DNA of 64,000 bases from Austropuccinia psidii (Eukaryota; Basidiomycota; Pucciniomycetes; Pucciniales; Sphaerophragmiaceae), in the NCBI GenBank assembly GCA_023105745.1, contig JALGQZ010000001.1, forward strand, positions 45,160,082 through 45,224,081. Direction: 5' to 3'. Positions within the stretch are counted from its first letter, which is position 1. Each line of letters begins with the position of its first letter. A program made the translations under genes and the position numbers. Of this stretch, positions 46,340 through 59,454 are shown piece by piece. The notes under the pieces are model-generated. The model made no database searches. It was not told the DNA's origin and worked only from the letters and a program-made list of their open reading frames with translations.

Positions 46340-47945
46340 AAAATATTTCAACACCACATCATCAATACCACACAAAAGGACTGTGAATTTTTTTTGGTTT
46401 TGTCAATTTAATGCAAAAATAATGGGTATGTGAGAAATCCCATATTACATATACACTAATGATAGTGTTATGCATGTTTGTAGAGCTCAATATCAATGAA
46501 TCCTTACATAAATTTCTGATACACCAATAGGGGATAACAGTCTTAATTACTACTTTTGATATGAAAATAGCTAAGGGGGACAAAAGACATTAAAGAGAGC
46601 CAGGGTAACCCACTTCTGAGGTCTCTGAGGCATGGATAGCTCTAAATCTTAAATGAATGGCTGATAAGGCCCAATTAGTATTTTAAAAGCCTTTGGGAAA
46701 TTGGTTAGCAATTTAAAGTCCCATTAAATCATAAGAAAATAGCAAATAAGCTGCTATTTTGATGTGACAAAGAGGTAATGAGCAACTATGACTCTTGTAA
46801 ACATGGAAATTATTAATTATTTTACATTTATAAGCCTTAAGAGAATAGTTAAAGCCCTTTTTGTACTAGTATCCATGCACTTACCTCATGGAAACCAGCT
46901 ATTACTGTGCTATTTGATTTTCTATGTAGAAATAAGGTAAAAAATTCGAAAATTTATCAAAAATACAATTCTTAATTTATATTTTTGAAAGTTTCAGCAC
47001 CAATGGATAAAAGAAGAATAAATATCAAAATGCAAAATAATTATGACTTTATAATTCAAATCAAATGTTTTGCTTACAGTCCATTTTGATGATTCCACAT
47101 GAAACACTGAATCTTCCTAAATTTACAGAAAATACAATTTGTGATAAAAATTCAAAAAACATTTCTGAAATATAGAAATTGCTTTTCGTTTTGAGATAAA
47201 AGAATATTTACATTTTTTTCTCCTTTATTTCTTAACCAAAAATGGGTTGTAGTCACGTAAAATGACTTAATTAAGTAATTATGATAATCTTATGTGAAAA
47301 AAAGGAATTTAATTAATGTTCCAAAGAGGATATTTGGCTTATAGCTTCTGGGCTCTTGATTTCCCCCCATGGCATTGCTCTGTGAGCTTTTAATGACTTA
47401 GAAGAGGCCTCCTCTTTCTGGGTTTTCCAAATCATCTTATTATTCAATCATATCATTAGTACCAACAAGTAAGTATTAGTTGATTATTTTATTAAGTGTT
47501 TTAAATCTTTAAAAAAAGAATCAGAAAGGTGTGAAATGATAGAAATATAATATTTCAAATAGTGTGTAATTATCACATTGTTGTACTAATTTCATGAAAC
47601 AATTTTGATCCTTTAATATCCACAAATAATCGGTCAAATAACTCTACCCATTATTTTCAAGGTATTATTGGAGTATTAGTGAGTTTTTTAACTTAAATTC
47701 TTGAAGATTTCTCTATTAATAGGTTTCTTCAATAATTATTTTCATAATTATTCTTGCAAGTGCTATTTATACATTAAAACAATTCCATACTATTTTAATA
47801 AGAAGTTTAATATTAATACTTCTTGTAATTGATTCTAGTAGAAAATTACTTCTTACTGTTGTAATCACCAGTAGTGTATAAATGCTAAAAGAAATAATGG
47901 AGAAATTGATTGATTATTTATTGTTATAATAAACAAAAATCTTCA
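46340..47945 (+). repeat. 5' LTR (3' portion) of element E1
   Basis: Aligns with 53950-55479, the shared E1/E2 LTR: for example TAAGCTGCTATTTTGA, GGAAACCAGCTATTACTGTG and the GATAATCTTATGTGA region occur in the same order. It ends near 47945 before TTTGGGTTCCTGGCC, the decayed counterpart of the primer-site region at 55480. The first ~1.2 kb of the LTR is missing or displaced. Confidence 0.65.
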
Positions 47946-48334
47946 ATTTGGGTTCCTGGCCATGTTTTTTGAACCTTTTAATGTTAATTAATATATATTT
48001 AGGGTCTAAAATATATTAATTCCATATTTTTCTTCATTTTGAAGCTAAATTGTTTTTATTTTTTGAAACTCTCCTAAAAATATTCTTCATTAAGAGATTT
48101 AAAATAATTTTATATTGCTTTACATGTGGCTTTTTCACATCCAAAAACCTATAATATTATTCTTTCATTTACTCTGAATAACTTTTTAATTCAAAATATT
48201 AATTCTTTTTCATTAAAAAGAATACTTTTTTTAAGATAAAAAAAATCATAAGAAAATCATAAAAGATCATAAAAAATATTCTAAAAAGTACAAATAGTAA
48301 TTTTTTCTAGTTCTTTTGATAAAATATATTTCAG

Positions 48335-48534
48335 CTGGTGACAAACTCAGTAAGAGATATATTACCAGCCCAGAATCTTCAGAAGCAGAATCTGAAGAGA
48401 TCCTTGAAGTTCAAATTGCTAAAAGAGGCACTTCATTTAAAGCAGAGTTATCCACACGGCCACAAAAAGGTGTTTTGTTCTTTGACTTTATTTATAAATT
48501 TCTCTTAAATTGACATGAGAATGGTGCATACCAG
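48335..48534 (+). other. Candidate upstream gag exon plus 65-nt intron in E1
   Basis: A segment preceded by TTTCAG (48334) encodes LSKRYITSPESSEAESEE and ends at AAG|GTGTTT (48469/48470). The acceptor ACCAG at 48534 gives a 65-nt intron, and the splice joins in frame to ATG GAA GAA at 48537. The same arrangement, with one internal stop and a decayed donor, is in E2 at 55876-56076. Confidence 0.45.
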
Positions 48535-48536
48535 TA

Positions 48537-51500
48537 ATGGAAGAAACTATTCAGTCTGACGAGATTAATATGGAAAAGGAAGAGGAAAAACCAGATACAG
48601 ACATGGAAGACATTCCTCAAGAAATACAAATTTGGAGGATGTCAGAGTTTCCCCCATTCCCCAAGGTCTGGATCAACAAGCTTTGACATTAAATCTGAAC
48701 ATGAACTGATTCAAGGTAATTGTTTAAGTTTTGAACCACTTCCAAGTGGAATTAATAGAAATATATTAATCCCAGTACAAAACCTGGTACAGAGAAGCCA
48801 AGAAAGAAGAACTGAAAATATGTCCAAGCCTTTGGCAGGGGGCCATGAGCTCTTAATTACACATAAAGAGCTTTCCGGGTAAGGAGAAGATCATAGAGCT
48901 CTTAGGAGGATGAATTTCCCTTTCTTGCAAAGAAAAGGTCAAAACAATAAATAGCTGGTTGAAGAACCAAAGTCTTTTATACATGGACCAAAAGAAGGAA
49001 CTGGAAATGACCCCATCCTTTGAAAAAGAAGGGCCTGGAGCATCAAAAATATCCAAACCAGCTCCAGAAAAATCCAAAGACAAGCCCAAAGAACCTCAGA
49101 GAAAACAGAGAGGTCTCAAGAGCAATCAAGCCAACAGCAAAGGAAAAGCCAATTGTCACAGAGCTTACCCACAAGGGTACAGGATTCCAAAACTGGAACC
49201 TTAAGCTGTGGACAGTCTGTTCAATATGTCCAGAACTCTTATGGAGTTCACAGCCAAGGAAAAATAAAGGATGAACAGAACCTTTCAATGCAAATAATAA
49301 ATAAAGTTGGATGTATGAATTCCATTATTGATGTAAAATTTAAGAATATTGATAAAGAATGAAAGAAATTAACATCAAATATTAATGAATTGAGAAAAAA
49401 TGACAGAATCTTTACTGAATTGTGCAAAGTGACAAATGGAAGGCTTGAGTATATTTCCAACAAATGTGATGGAATTGAGAGTAAAAGTCAGATACAAAAT
49501 GTTTAATTGGGAAATCTTTTGATTAATCACATTAATTACCAGCTTACAACTCTGAAAGATGATGTTCTAGAAATAGTTAATAATACCAATCTTTTTTCCA
49601 CACATTGTGAAAGAAGTGATAGTAGAAGGCACAAATTAAAGACTGAGATAATTGCATATGTGTACTAAACTCACATATGCCAAGAAATTCTACACCTTTA
49701 ACTTAAGAAAAACATTCCGTGAAAGAAAGATTAACCCCTTTTCTAGGAGAAAATTTAATCTCTGAAAGAGATATTCCCAAAAAAGAACAATTTCCAACAT
49801 TCTCTGGTGAATGTGAATATAATCATAGTAAGTTCATTAGAAAAATTGATATGTTGCAGGAAGATTTTTATACACCTGATAAAATGATAGTGGGGAAATT
49901 ACACTCCTTGTTTACCAGAACTTCAAAGAAATGGTATTACAAGATGAGACAAGAACATGGAAAACATGATTGGCTTTGGTAGAAATAAGAGATAATCACC
50001 AAGTGGGCCAACAATTCCTGGAGATTTAAAATAGAAAATTCTTTTGAAAGTTCCATCTTAAACTCAGAAAACGAGAAAACACTTGCCTGGTTCCTAAAAA
50101 AAAGAAAGATTATCTGCTTTACACCCAAAGATGTCTATCTCCATTGTTAATATGAAAATATTAGAAAAATATGAAGGAGAACTAGAACATGCTTACAAGT
50201 GCAGATGTGTAGAGCCTTTCTCAAAAGAGGACTATATTCTTGCTATGAAAAATATCATTACTAGAACAAGAATCAGTGAAACCTGAACTAGAAGCTCTAT
50301 CAAGTCAAATATTGTCCCAAATACTTCTAGATAAGATAGAAGACCTGAAAAAACTTTAGTAAAGTGCCATAAATGTGGAAGAGCCTCAAATTTAGCCAAA
50401 AATTGTACCAAAAATACCAAAATAAATAAATTTCAAGTCATTGAAGAGGTTCAGTGTGCTGAAGAGAAGGAAGAATATGACCAAGATTCTGCAGTTTTTA
50501 AGGACACACAGGAAGAGGAATATCCTATTGAGAACATCACAGATCTTTTTCAGCTTACTGAAGTCCATACTCACTTGAAACATTATAGTTAAGATTTCTA
50601 TAACCTCAACAACATCCAAGAGGCCACAATGTGTAAGACTAAACCAACTAGAGGAAAAGGTTACACTGCTTGAGAATCTTGTATCACATCAATCTTGATG
50701 AATGATGTTGAAGCCAAAGTAAGTTTGGACAAAGGATTATTTCACAATTGTTTAGGAAATTACTACATTCAAGTCATACTTTGCCAATGGAAAGAACATC
50801 CATTACCAATAGAAGGTGTGCAACTCAGTAGTTCCAGTAATAATATGTATCCTTTGGGAATATGAGACAATGCCCTGATATTTACACACCCTGCAGGAAG
50901 TGTGAGAATGAAAACAGAGATAGTTGTAATGAGCAATTTTACTTCTCAAAATATAATTCTTGGAAATGAGTACTCAAACATCAATGGTATTGACATCAAT
51001 AACAATAAAGACACATATTTTACAATTGGAGAGAACAAGAGACAAAAGTTTGCCTTTTCCAATATTCCCAAACAAATTAAGTAGTATATTCAAATAAAGA
51101 TAAAAATAAGGAGGAACTTGTGTAAAATCAGCTTAGTGAAGCACAAATTAATCCAGAATTATCAGAAGAAATGAGTCAAGATCTTATGAAGTTGTTATAC
51201 ACATATAAGAATTCTTTTGCTTCAGATAATGAGCCATTAGGAGCTATCAGAAGAGATGAGGTTGATATTACTTTGAATCCTGTCCTTTATTTTTGGCTAC
51301 CAAATTCACTTCCAAAAAACTATTCTACTGAGAAAGCTTTATTGAGAGGGGTATCCTGGATGGTCCATACAAAAAATATTGACAGCCCATACCCTCCAGT
51401 ACTTGGAAATTCAGATTACCCAGCAAGCCTCAAAGCTAGAGAAGCCTTGGAAAACATATCCATAACTAATAAAGCTTGGTGTACTGAGGAAAGTAGGTAA

Positions 51501-52650
51501 TAATAAAGAAGTTGAAGCTACACATACTGAAATTAGTTCTTGGCATAATGAAAAATCAAATATTGTTGTATATTTCAAATACTTAAATACCTACACAGTT
51601 CCAGATAGGTATCCAATTCCTAGACTCCAAGAAAACTTGAACAAATTATCTAAAGGGAAGTACATAACTTCAATTGATGAATTGAAAGGCTTTCATGAGA
51701 ATGTCTTTATTCCTAAAGCCAATAAATTAATTAGAATTATCACTCACTGTGGTATTTATGAGTATCTGAGAATGCCCTTTGACATTAAGAATGCTCCATT
51801 GTATTATCAAAGAAAGATGAATACCATCTTCCACACATATTTTTTTGAATTATGGCTCATTATTTATATTGATTACATAATTATATGTTAAAAATCATGG
51901 TCTTTGCACCTTGAAATACTTTGAAGAGTACTGGAAAAAGTTGAAGAAGTGAATATGAAAATTTCACTTGAGAAATGTAATTTTGGATTTGAAGAACTCA
52001 AGGAATTTGGACAGATAGTTTCATGATTAAGCTTGGGTATTGACAAAAAAAGTATTAGAAGTGTTACTAAAGCCTATACCCAAGAATAAAAAAGAGGTGA
52101 TGTCTTTTATTGGATTTACCAGTCACTATAGGAAGCATGTGAAAGTTTTTTCAATTCTGGCCAAGTCACTATACAGAATCTGTGATTTAAAGACAGTATA
52201 TGAGAGGACAGAGGAAATAATTAGAGAATATGAGAAGATAAAGAAAGCCCTCACAGGAGCACCTTTACTTCTCATGCCTGAATGGAATATAACTTTCAAG
52301 TTGTACATTGAAGAATGTGGAGATGGATTGGGGGAAGCCCTATATCAAGTCCAAATTATGGATTACAAATGAACAGAAGGACCAGTTTGCTATATCTCAA
52401 GACCAATGAAACCAACAGAAGGCAGATATAGTGCAATCCAAATGGAATGCTTATTTTTGGTATTGGCACTTGAGAAATTACACTATCATCTTTATGGAAG
52501 TGTTTTTGAAGTTATAACTTACCATAATGCAGTAAATTCACTTCTGAACATGAAAAAACCCAACAGGCACATATTTTGATAGAAAATAGTCATCAAAGAA
52601 TATGGATGAAATATGAATATAGCTAATAAGGCAAGAAATATAAAAAAAAT
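48537..52650 (+). pseudogene. gag-pol remnant of E1 (no integrase)
   Basis: Gag begins MEETIQSDEIN and is broken by many stops. The core is FPTFSGECEYNHSKF and KKWYYKMRQEHGKH at about 49790-49970, closest to element A. The zinc knuckle reads CHKCGRASNLAKNC (about 50370), with Asn in place of the metal-binding His. The protease active site reads DKG (about 50728). In reverse transcriptase (51171-51890 and on) the catalytic YIDD is YIDY (near 51870). RNase H begins YIEECGDG (near 52305), with Glu for the first Asp. An extra ~100 bp sits between EVDITLN and YPPVL at about 51281-51380. The sequence stops within RNase H, after a block like [17 protein letters not shown] in A, and the LTR follows at once. 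Functionally dead at several catalytic sites. Confidence 0.85.
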
Positions 52651-55479
52651 TGTTAGCCTGTGACTCAAAACCAGAGCACAAGTATGAAAGCCAAAATACC
52701 ACCAAAAAGGGAGATGAGCCAAAATAGCTCATAAAAGGTATTAAAAGAGAGATTAAAGACACCACCTTTAAAATATAAAACTTCCATAATCATAGGACAA
52801 AGAATACCAAAGTTATTCAGGATCAAAGAAATTTCTGAGAATAAACCTTTAATTTCCATCTCATCAAAAGCAAAGAGAAAGAAGGTGAACACCATTAAAA
52901 GGTTGTTCAAATTTAAGCTCTCAGAAAGGGCTTTCTACTGGTGTTAGCCAAATTGAGCTAGCATCAAAACTATATACGTTATGGCCAAAATAAAGCCAAA
53001 TAAGAGTGACTAAAATACTCACCTCTCATCTAACTTCTACAGCTTTAGTGTGAGACACCTAAAGTGGTGTCCTTATAGAAAAAACACAATCAGGGCTTTT
53101 GAATGGTTCCATCCCTTTCCTCATAACTCATCTAGAGTAAAATTTATGGAGGAAACAAACCCCATACAGGATTTAAGAAAAATGCATATCTGAACAATGT
53201 AATTGGAAACTGTCATAATTTTTCCATATTTAATGTTACCCATACCCAAAGAGGCACCATTGTGGTGAACTCATGCAGGGCCACAACAGGAATCAACTTT
53301 GAGCTCAATATCTTAAAAAATGACAAAGCTATGGCAGCTTTAAAGTTGAAGTCCCACAGTTTGATCAATACACCTTTCCTGTGGGATACTATCCCATAGC
53401 CTTGAATATGAGGTGTAAATTCCACAAATAAGCTTTTTTAGCCTTCAATAACTCATATCTTGGGCTTTATGGGGTCCCTATACAGGATTTGCACAGAATT
53501 TTATGCATCATACAGGTCAGAAGAGGTCTATGTGGTCCCCAAAGGAAACTTTTACCCTGTATTAATGAAAACTGCCCAGCTGTGGTTTCAAAAATACATA
53601 TGGGCCCAATAAGGAGTATACAGGCTATGGGAAAACCCCAAGCCAGTCCTTGGAAGTCAAAATTCTTCACTCTTCCTACATGAACAGGTACAGAGGACCT
53701 TTCCACCCAATTTCAGGATTAAAAGCGGCCTTTTCTCTTCCAAAAAGAGAATCCCCATCCTTATATTGAATTCCTACCTAGTAAGACTTTCCAAAAGTTT
53801 CATACTCTTGGAAAAAAATAAGGTTATAATTTGATATTGGTATTTCAATGATTATACGGCTAATTACTTGATAATAAGTGCACCCAGGGCCTTCAGAAGT
53901 GCTCACCATTACTATATCTCTATAGTAAAGCCCAAATACTACCATAAACATCCTCTTTTTATTATCTTACACAATTTCACAGTCATAGAAAAATTTGTAT
54001 ATACTATCTTATAAGCTTCATCATAGACTAAATTTACAAAAAATGCTGATGGAATTAGCAGGTGGTAATTAGCCAATACCCTCAATAACCAAGGTTATTT
54101 ACCTTTTAGAGCAGAATCACTTATTGATGGCTCAATGAGTATACTAAAAACTCTTTGAAACTTGGTTACCGAGTTAAAGTCCCATTAACCTATAGGAAAA
54201 TAAAAAATAAGCTGCTATTTTGACATGACAAGCAGGTAAGGAGCAACTCTGACTCCTGTAACCATGTCAATTCCGAATTATTTTCCATTGATGAAGCTTA
54301 AAAGAGCAATTAAAACCCCTTTTGGACTAGTATCCATTAATTAACCTCATGGAAACCAGCTATTACTGTGCTATTTGCAATTCTACACAGATATAAGGTA
54401 AAAACTTCAAAAATTAATTAAAAATACAATTATTAATGAATCTTTCTAAAATTCCCAGGACCATTGGAAAAGGTATGATCCATATAAAAGCAAAAAAAAG
54501 CTCTTACTTCATAATCAAAATGAAAGGTTTTACTTACAGTTCATGTTCAATGATTCCATGTGAAACCCTGAATCTTCAAAAATTCACAGAAAATGCAAAA
54601 TGTGATTTAACTTAAAATACAATTGATAAATTTGAGAAATTGATTTCTATTTCAAAATAAAATCAGATTTACAGTTATTACTCATTCATTTCTCAATCAT
54701 AAATGGGTGGTTAGTAATGCAAAATAACTCAATTAAGTGATTATGATAATCTTATGTGACAAAAGATGATGCAATAAATAATAAAAAGAGGATAATTGGT
54801 ATATCACTAACTGGGTTCTCAGGTTTCTCCATTGGAAACCTCTGTGAGCAGCTCTTGACTTAAAAGAGGCTTCCTATTTCTGCTTTTTCCAAATAATCTT
54901 ATTATCCAATCATATCATTAGTAACAACAAGTAATTATTAGTTAATTCTTTTCTTGAGTGTTTAAATTCTTTCAGAATCAATCAGAAAGATGTGAAAGAT
55001 AGAAATATACTATCTACAGTAGTATTTATCTATTTTATTGTTGTATTACTGCTATAATACTATTTTGATCCTTTAAATCAACAATTAATCCATCAAATTC
55101 ACTCTACCAATTCTTTACAAAGTATCATTGGAGTATTAGTAAGTGTTTCTGCTTAATTCTCAAAGCTTTTTTATAGTAATAGTTTTCTTTAGGAATGTTC
55201 TTAATAATAAGTATTTCAAATGATAATTATAAATTTGAATAATTTATGTTATTTCAATAAAGAAGTTTTATCATTAAATACTTCTTGAAATTAATTCTTT
55301 TAGACAATTAATGATTACTGTTTTAAGAAATAGTAGTGTAAGACAAGTAAAAGAAACAATTAAGCAATTAATTATCTGATTGGCATTATAATAAATTTAT
55401 TTGTTATATTTTGTAAGAAACCTCATAGTACTGTTGATTAATAACAATATTATCAACAGTTTCATACACAAATCTTACA
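52651..55479 (+). repeat. LTR shared by E1 (3') and E2 (5'), 2.8 kb
   Basis: Starts TGTTAGCCTGTGACTC, directly after the E1 RNase H remnant. Ends ACACAAATCTTACA, directly before the E2 primer site. One LTR between two same-oriented elements suggests tandem elements produced by recombination. It contains a terminal hairpin (55430-55460). The 5' third matches the F LTR. Confidence 0.75.
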
Positions 55480-55481
55480 TT

Positions 55482-55489
55482 TGGGGGCC
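55482..55489 (+). other. Primer-binding site candidate of E2
   Basis: TGGGGGCC two bases after the LTR end, identical to element C (12855). The conservation of this octamer between two lineages that otherwise differ supports its role in priming. Confidence 0.5.
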
Positions 55490-56078
55490 TGTCCATTTTT
55501 TTTGAACCTTGTACCCTCAATTGATATATTCTTAAGCTCTGAAATATATTGACTTTAATAATATGTTTTTCAATTTAGAATTGAGTTTTTCTATTTTTGA
55601 ATTTGAATTGGAAATCTTTTCATTTAGGAATTTTCACTAATTTCATATTGTTTTACATGTGGCTTTTCACATTCAAAAACCTATAAAGTTCTTTTTTGAG
55701 TTACTCTGAATTAACTTTTGCTTCAAAATCTTAAGTTTGATTCTTTTTTAAAAAGATCATGTTTTTTAAATATAGAAAAATAAACTCATAAAAAATCTCA
55801 AAAATATTTCAGAAAGTATAAAAAACAATTTTCTGTTACAAATTCTTCTCTAGTTTCTTTAATCAAGTACATTGAAGCTGGAAATAAGCTCAGTAAGAGA
55901 TACATTACCAGTCCAGAATCTACAGAATCAGAATCTTAAGAAAGTATTGAAGTGCAATGTTCTAAAACAGGCACTGTATTTGGAGCAGAGTTATCCAAAC
56001 AACCACCAAAATTTGTGTGTTCTTTTTCTTTATTCTTTATTTTAACTTAAATTAACATGAAAATATTGCATACCAGAA

Positions 56079-58938
56079 ATGGAAGAAAATATTCAGTCAA
56101 ACTAGATAGATATGGAAAAGGAAGAGGCAATACCAGGAGTAGACCTGGCAGGACTTCCTCAAGAAACGCACAGTTGTAGGATTCCAGAGGTTTCCCCATT
56201 CCCCAAGGTCTGTAACAACAAATTTCCACATTAACTCTGAGCCTGAACTGATCAAAGGTAATGTTTTAAGGTTTGAAAAACTTTCAAGTGGAAGCCATAG
56301 AAATATATCAGTTGCAGTAAGACAACTGGTAAAGAGAAGCCAAGGAAGAGGAGGGGGAAATTTTTCCAAGCCTTTGGCAGGGTGTCTTGAACTCCTACTT
56401 ACACCTCAAGAGCTTTCTGGGTAAAGAGAATACCATAGAACTCTTAGGAGAATAGAGTTCCTTTTCTTGAAAAGAGAAGGTCAAAAAGATAAAGAATTGG
56501 TTAAAGTACCAAAGTATTTTATCTATAGACCAAAAGAAGGAGCTGGAAATGACCACAGCTTTGGAAAGAGAAGTATAAGTCGCATCAAAAATCTCCAAAC
56601 CAGCTCCAGAAGTGTCTAAAGACAAACCCAAAGGACCTAAGAAGAAACAGAGAGTTCCCAGAAACAATAAAGACAAGGCCAATTGGCACAGACCTTACCC
56701 ACAAGGCTAGAGGATTCTCAAATTCAAACTCTTAGCTGTAGACAGTGTGTTCAATACGGACAGAATCCTTATTGAGTTAACAGCCAAGGAGCAGGAAAGG
56801 TAGAAAAGGACCTTTCCACACAAATAATAGATGAAATTGGATGTATTTAGTCTATTATGGATCTAAAATTTAATAAATTTGATACAAAATCAAAGAAAGC
56901 AACATCAAAAATCAATGAGCTAAGAAACATTGAAAGAACTTTCACTGAATGGTGCAAAGTGAAAAATGCCAGACTTGAGTCAAATTCCAACACATGTGAC
57001 AGAATTTGAAGAAAATTTCAAGTAAAGAATGGTGAATTGGAGAAGAACATTTATGACCAACTTACAGCTCTGAAAGAACATGTTTTAGAACTAGTTGATA
57101 ATACAGATCATTTTGAAACACAACTACAAAGAAGTGATGATGAAAGAAAAAAAGTTAAAGGATGAAATAATTGCACAAGTGACACAAATTCATAAGAATT
57201 ATGAACCAAACTCACATATTCCCAGATGTTCCACACTTTCAACTGAAGAAAAACTCTCTGTGAAGGAAAGTTTGACCCCTTTTCTAGGAGAAAATGTAAT
57301 CTCTACAAGAGGTATTCCTAAGCTAAAAGAATGGCCAACATTCTCTGGTGAAGGTGAATATAACCATATTGATCTCATTATAACAATTGATATGCTTCAG
57401 GAAGAATTTTATATATATGATAAAATAATAGTGGGAAAACTACACTCGTTTTTTACCAGAACTGCAAAGAAATGGTATTACAAGATGAGACAAGAACATG
57501 GAAAACATAATTGGCTTTGGTGCAAATCTGAAATAATTACCAAATGGTCAAAGAATATATGGAGAATAAAAATGTAAAATGCCTTTGAAAATGCCATTTT
57601 TAACTCAGAAGAAGATAAAAATCTTACTTTGTTCCTCAAATAGAAAGACGGATTATCTGCTTTGAATGCAGATATGTCCGGCTAAATGATCAATCTGAAA
57701 ATATTAAGAAAATGTGGAGGAGAATTAGAATATTCTATCAAGTTCAGATGTGTAGAACCTTGTTCAACAAAGGACTACAATAATGAAATGGAAGATATCA
57801 TTACTGGGACAAGAACTGGTAAAACCTGGAATAGAAACCCCATGTTTTCCTAAATAATCCCAAATATTTCTAAAGAGAAAAGAATACCTGAAAGACCTAT
57901 CTTGGAGTGTCGTAAATGTGGAAGTACCTCACATTTAGCCAACACCTGTACCAAAAGGACTAAAATAAATGATGTTCAAGGCATTGAAGAGGTCCAGTGT
58001 GCTGAAATGAAAGAAGAATATGAGAAAGATTCTGAAATATCTGATGAAACACCCATAGACGACTGTCCTATTGAAAACATTACAGCTTTCTTTGAAGTCA
58101 CTGAAGTCTATACCCACTTTCCACAATAAAGGGAATATTTCTATCACCTGATCAATATCCTGGAGGCCAGAATGTGTAAGACTAAACCTGCTAGAGGCAA
58201 AAATTACAATTCTGGAGCATGTTGTAATAAATAAATCCTGATAAATGATGTTGAAGGCAAGGTCATTTTGAGCACAGGAGCATTTTGCACTTGTGTAGAA
58301 AAAGACTAACTTCAATTCATACTTCCTGAGCAGAAAAACCATTTATTACAAATAGAATGTGTGAAATTTAGTAGTTCCAGTAATAATATGTACCCTTTGG
58401 GCATATTGGACACTAATCCTATATTTCAAAGCCCTTCAGGAAGTGTTATAATGAATAAAGAGATAGTAGTAATATAAAATTGTACATCTCAACATATCAT
58501 TCTTTGGAATGATTACCTTAATATTTACCATATTGACATGAACAACCACAAAGACCAATATTTTGAAATTGGAGAAAACAAAAGACAAAAATTTGCTTTT
58601 TCCAATATGCCAAAAAAAGTCTCAGTAGTTTCTCCAAATAAAGATACATATAAGGTGGAATTTGTGACAAATAAAGTGGGTGAAGCAAACATTCATCTAA
58701 ATTTATCATCCAAAATGAGGCACAATCTTCTTGGAGTGTTATACATATATGAGAATGCATTTGATTCAGATAATGAACCATTAGGAGCTATTAGAGGGAT
58801 AAAGTTTACATAACTCTTAATATTGATAGACTATACCCTCCAGTACTTAGACGACCAGCTTACCCAGCAAGCCCCAGAGCTTGAGAGGCCTTGAAAAAAA
58901 AAACCAAGGGTTAATACAACTTTGTGTACTAAAAAACA
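56079..58938 (+). pseudogene. gag and truncated pol remnant of E2
   Basis: Collinear with E1. The Gag core is in the open piece 57095-57577 (WPTFSGEGEYNHIDL, KKWYYKMRQEHGKH). An intact-looking zinc knuckle [14 protein letters not shown] lies at 57902-57950. The protease region near 58270 reads STGAFCTC, with the catalytic Asp lost. The open piece 58538-58813 covers the protease-reverse transcriptase linker ([22 protein letters not shown]). The sequence ends after [10 protein letters not shown] with a stop. Stops are frequent throughout. Confidence 0.85.
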
Positions 58939-58939
58939 A

Positions 58940-59150
58940 AGCATAGCTATTCGAAAAATTCAGTTTTTACTATTACAAAAATTCTTCTTCGAATTCGAAT
59001 TTTTGAACCAAAAATTGAAAACCCAAAAATTCGAATAAAAAATTTTGAAAAAAGGATCCATTCAAATTTTTCAACCTCCAAATTAAAATTCGAAACAAAA
59101 ATCTTGAATTTTGGTTGAAAAAATGATTTATGAATATAATTCATTAATCA
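58940..59150. other. AT-rich stretch with recurring ATTCGAA motifs
   Basis: TTCGAA-type hexamers recur at about 58950, 58988, 58994, 59030 and 59089 within A/T-rich sequence. This is unusual here because CpG is otherwise rare. No gene is visible; it may be the edge of an unknown repeat. Confidence 0.35.
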
Positions 59151-59159
59151 AAAGAAGTG

Positions 59160-59425
59160 AAAACTGCTATTTATGGCATCATTGTATTAAAAATATATTT
59201 ATGGCATCAACAATGGCACAAATAATTCCATCTATGCCATTTATGGAACCAATAATGCCAGAAATTGGGCTTCTACCAACCTAGGTATTTTTTAGCCAAA
59301 CTTTAATTAGAAAATGTACTTATTTTTTTTACTAAATAATTACATAAGTTTACCAATTTATGGAAAATCCACATAAGGGCATATATGTTTTTTCCAAATT
59401 ACTTACATGGGTTTACCAATAACCC
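59160..59425. mobile_element. Degenerate relative of the foldback element
   Basis: The right arm (about 59335-59425) read in reverse complement starts GGGTTATTGGTAAACCCATG and follows the left arm of the element at 24685, including the CATAAATTGGTAAAC segment. To its left is a short core of TTTATGGCATC/CCATTTATGG units. The left terminal repeat and a target duplication are not recognisable. Confidence 0.65.
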
Positions 59426-59454
59426 AGATTAATTATGATTGTTTATAGCTTATT

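Larger units (their letters stand above)
46340..55479 (+). mobile_element. Element E1: decayed Ty3/gypsy element lacking integrase
   Basis: Partial 5' LTR, leader, broken gag, protease, reverse transcriptase and RNase H, then directly the LTR at 52651. The integrase, chromodomain and polypurine tract expected before the 3' LTR are absent. The 3' LTR doubles as the 5' LTR of E2. Confidence 0.75.
52651..58938 (+). mobile_element. Element E2: 5' LTR, gag and start of pol only
   Basis: The LTR is followed by primer site, leader, decayed gag, zinc knuckle, protease and the first part of reverse transcriptase. Homology to element A then stops at about 58938, just after a segment like LMKLGVLRK. 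The rest of pol and the 3' LTR are missing. Confidence 0.78.
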
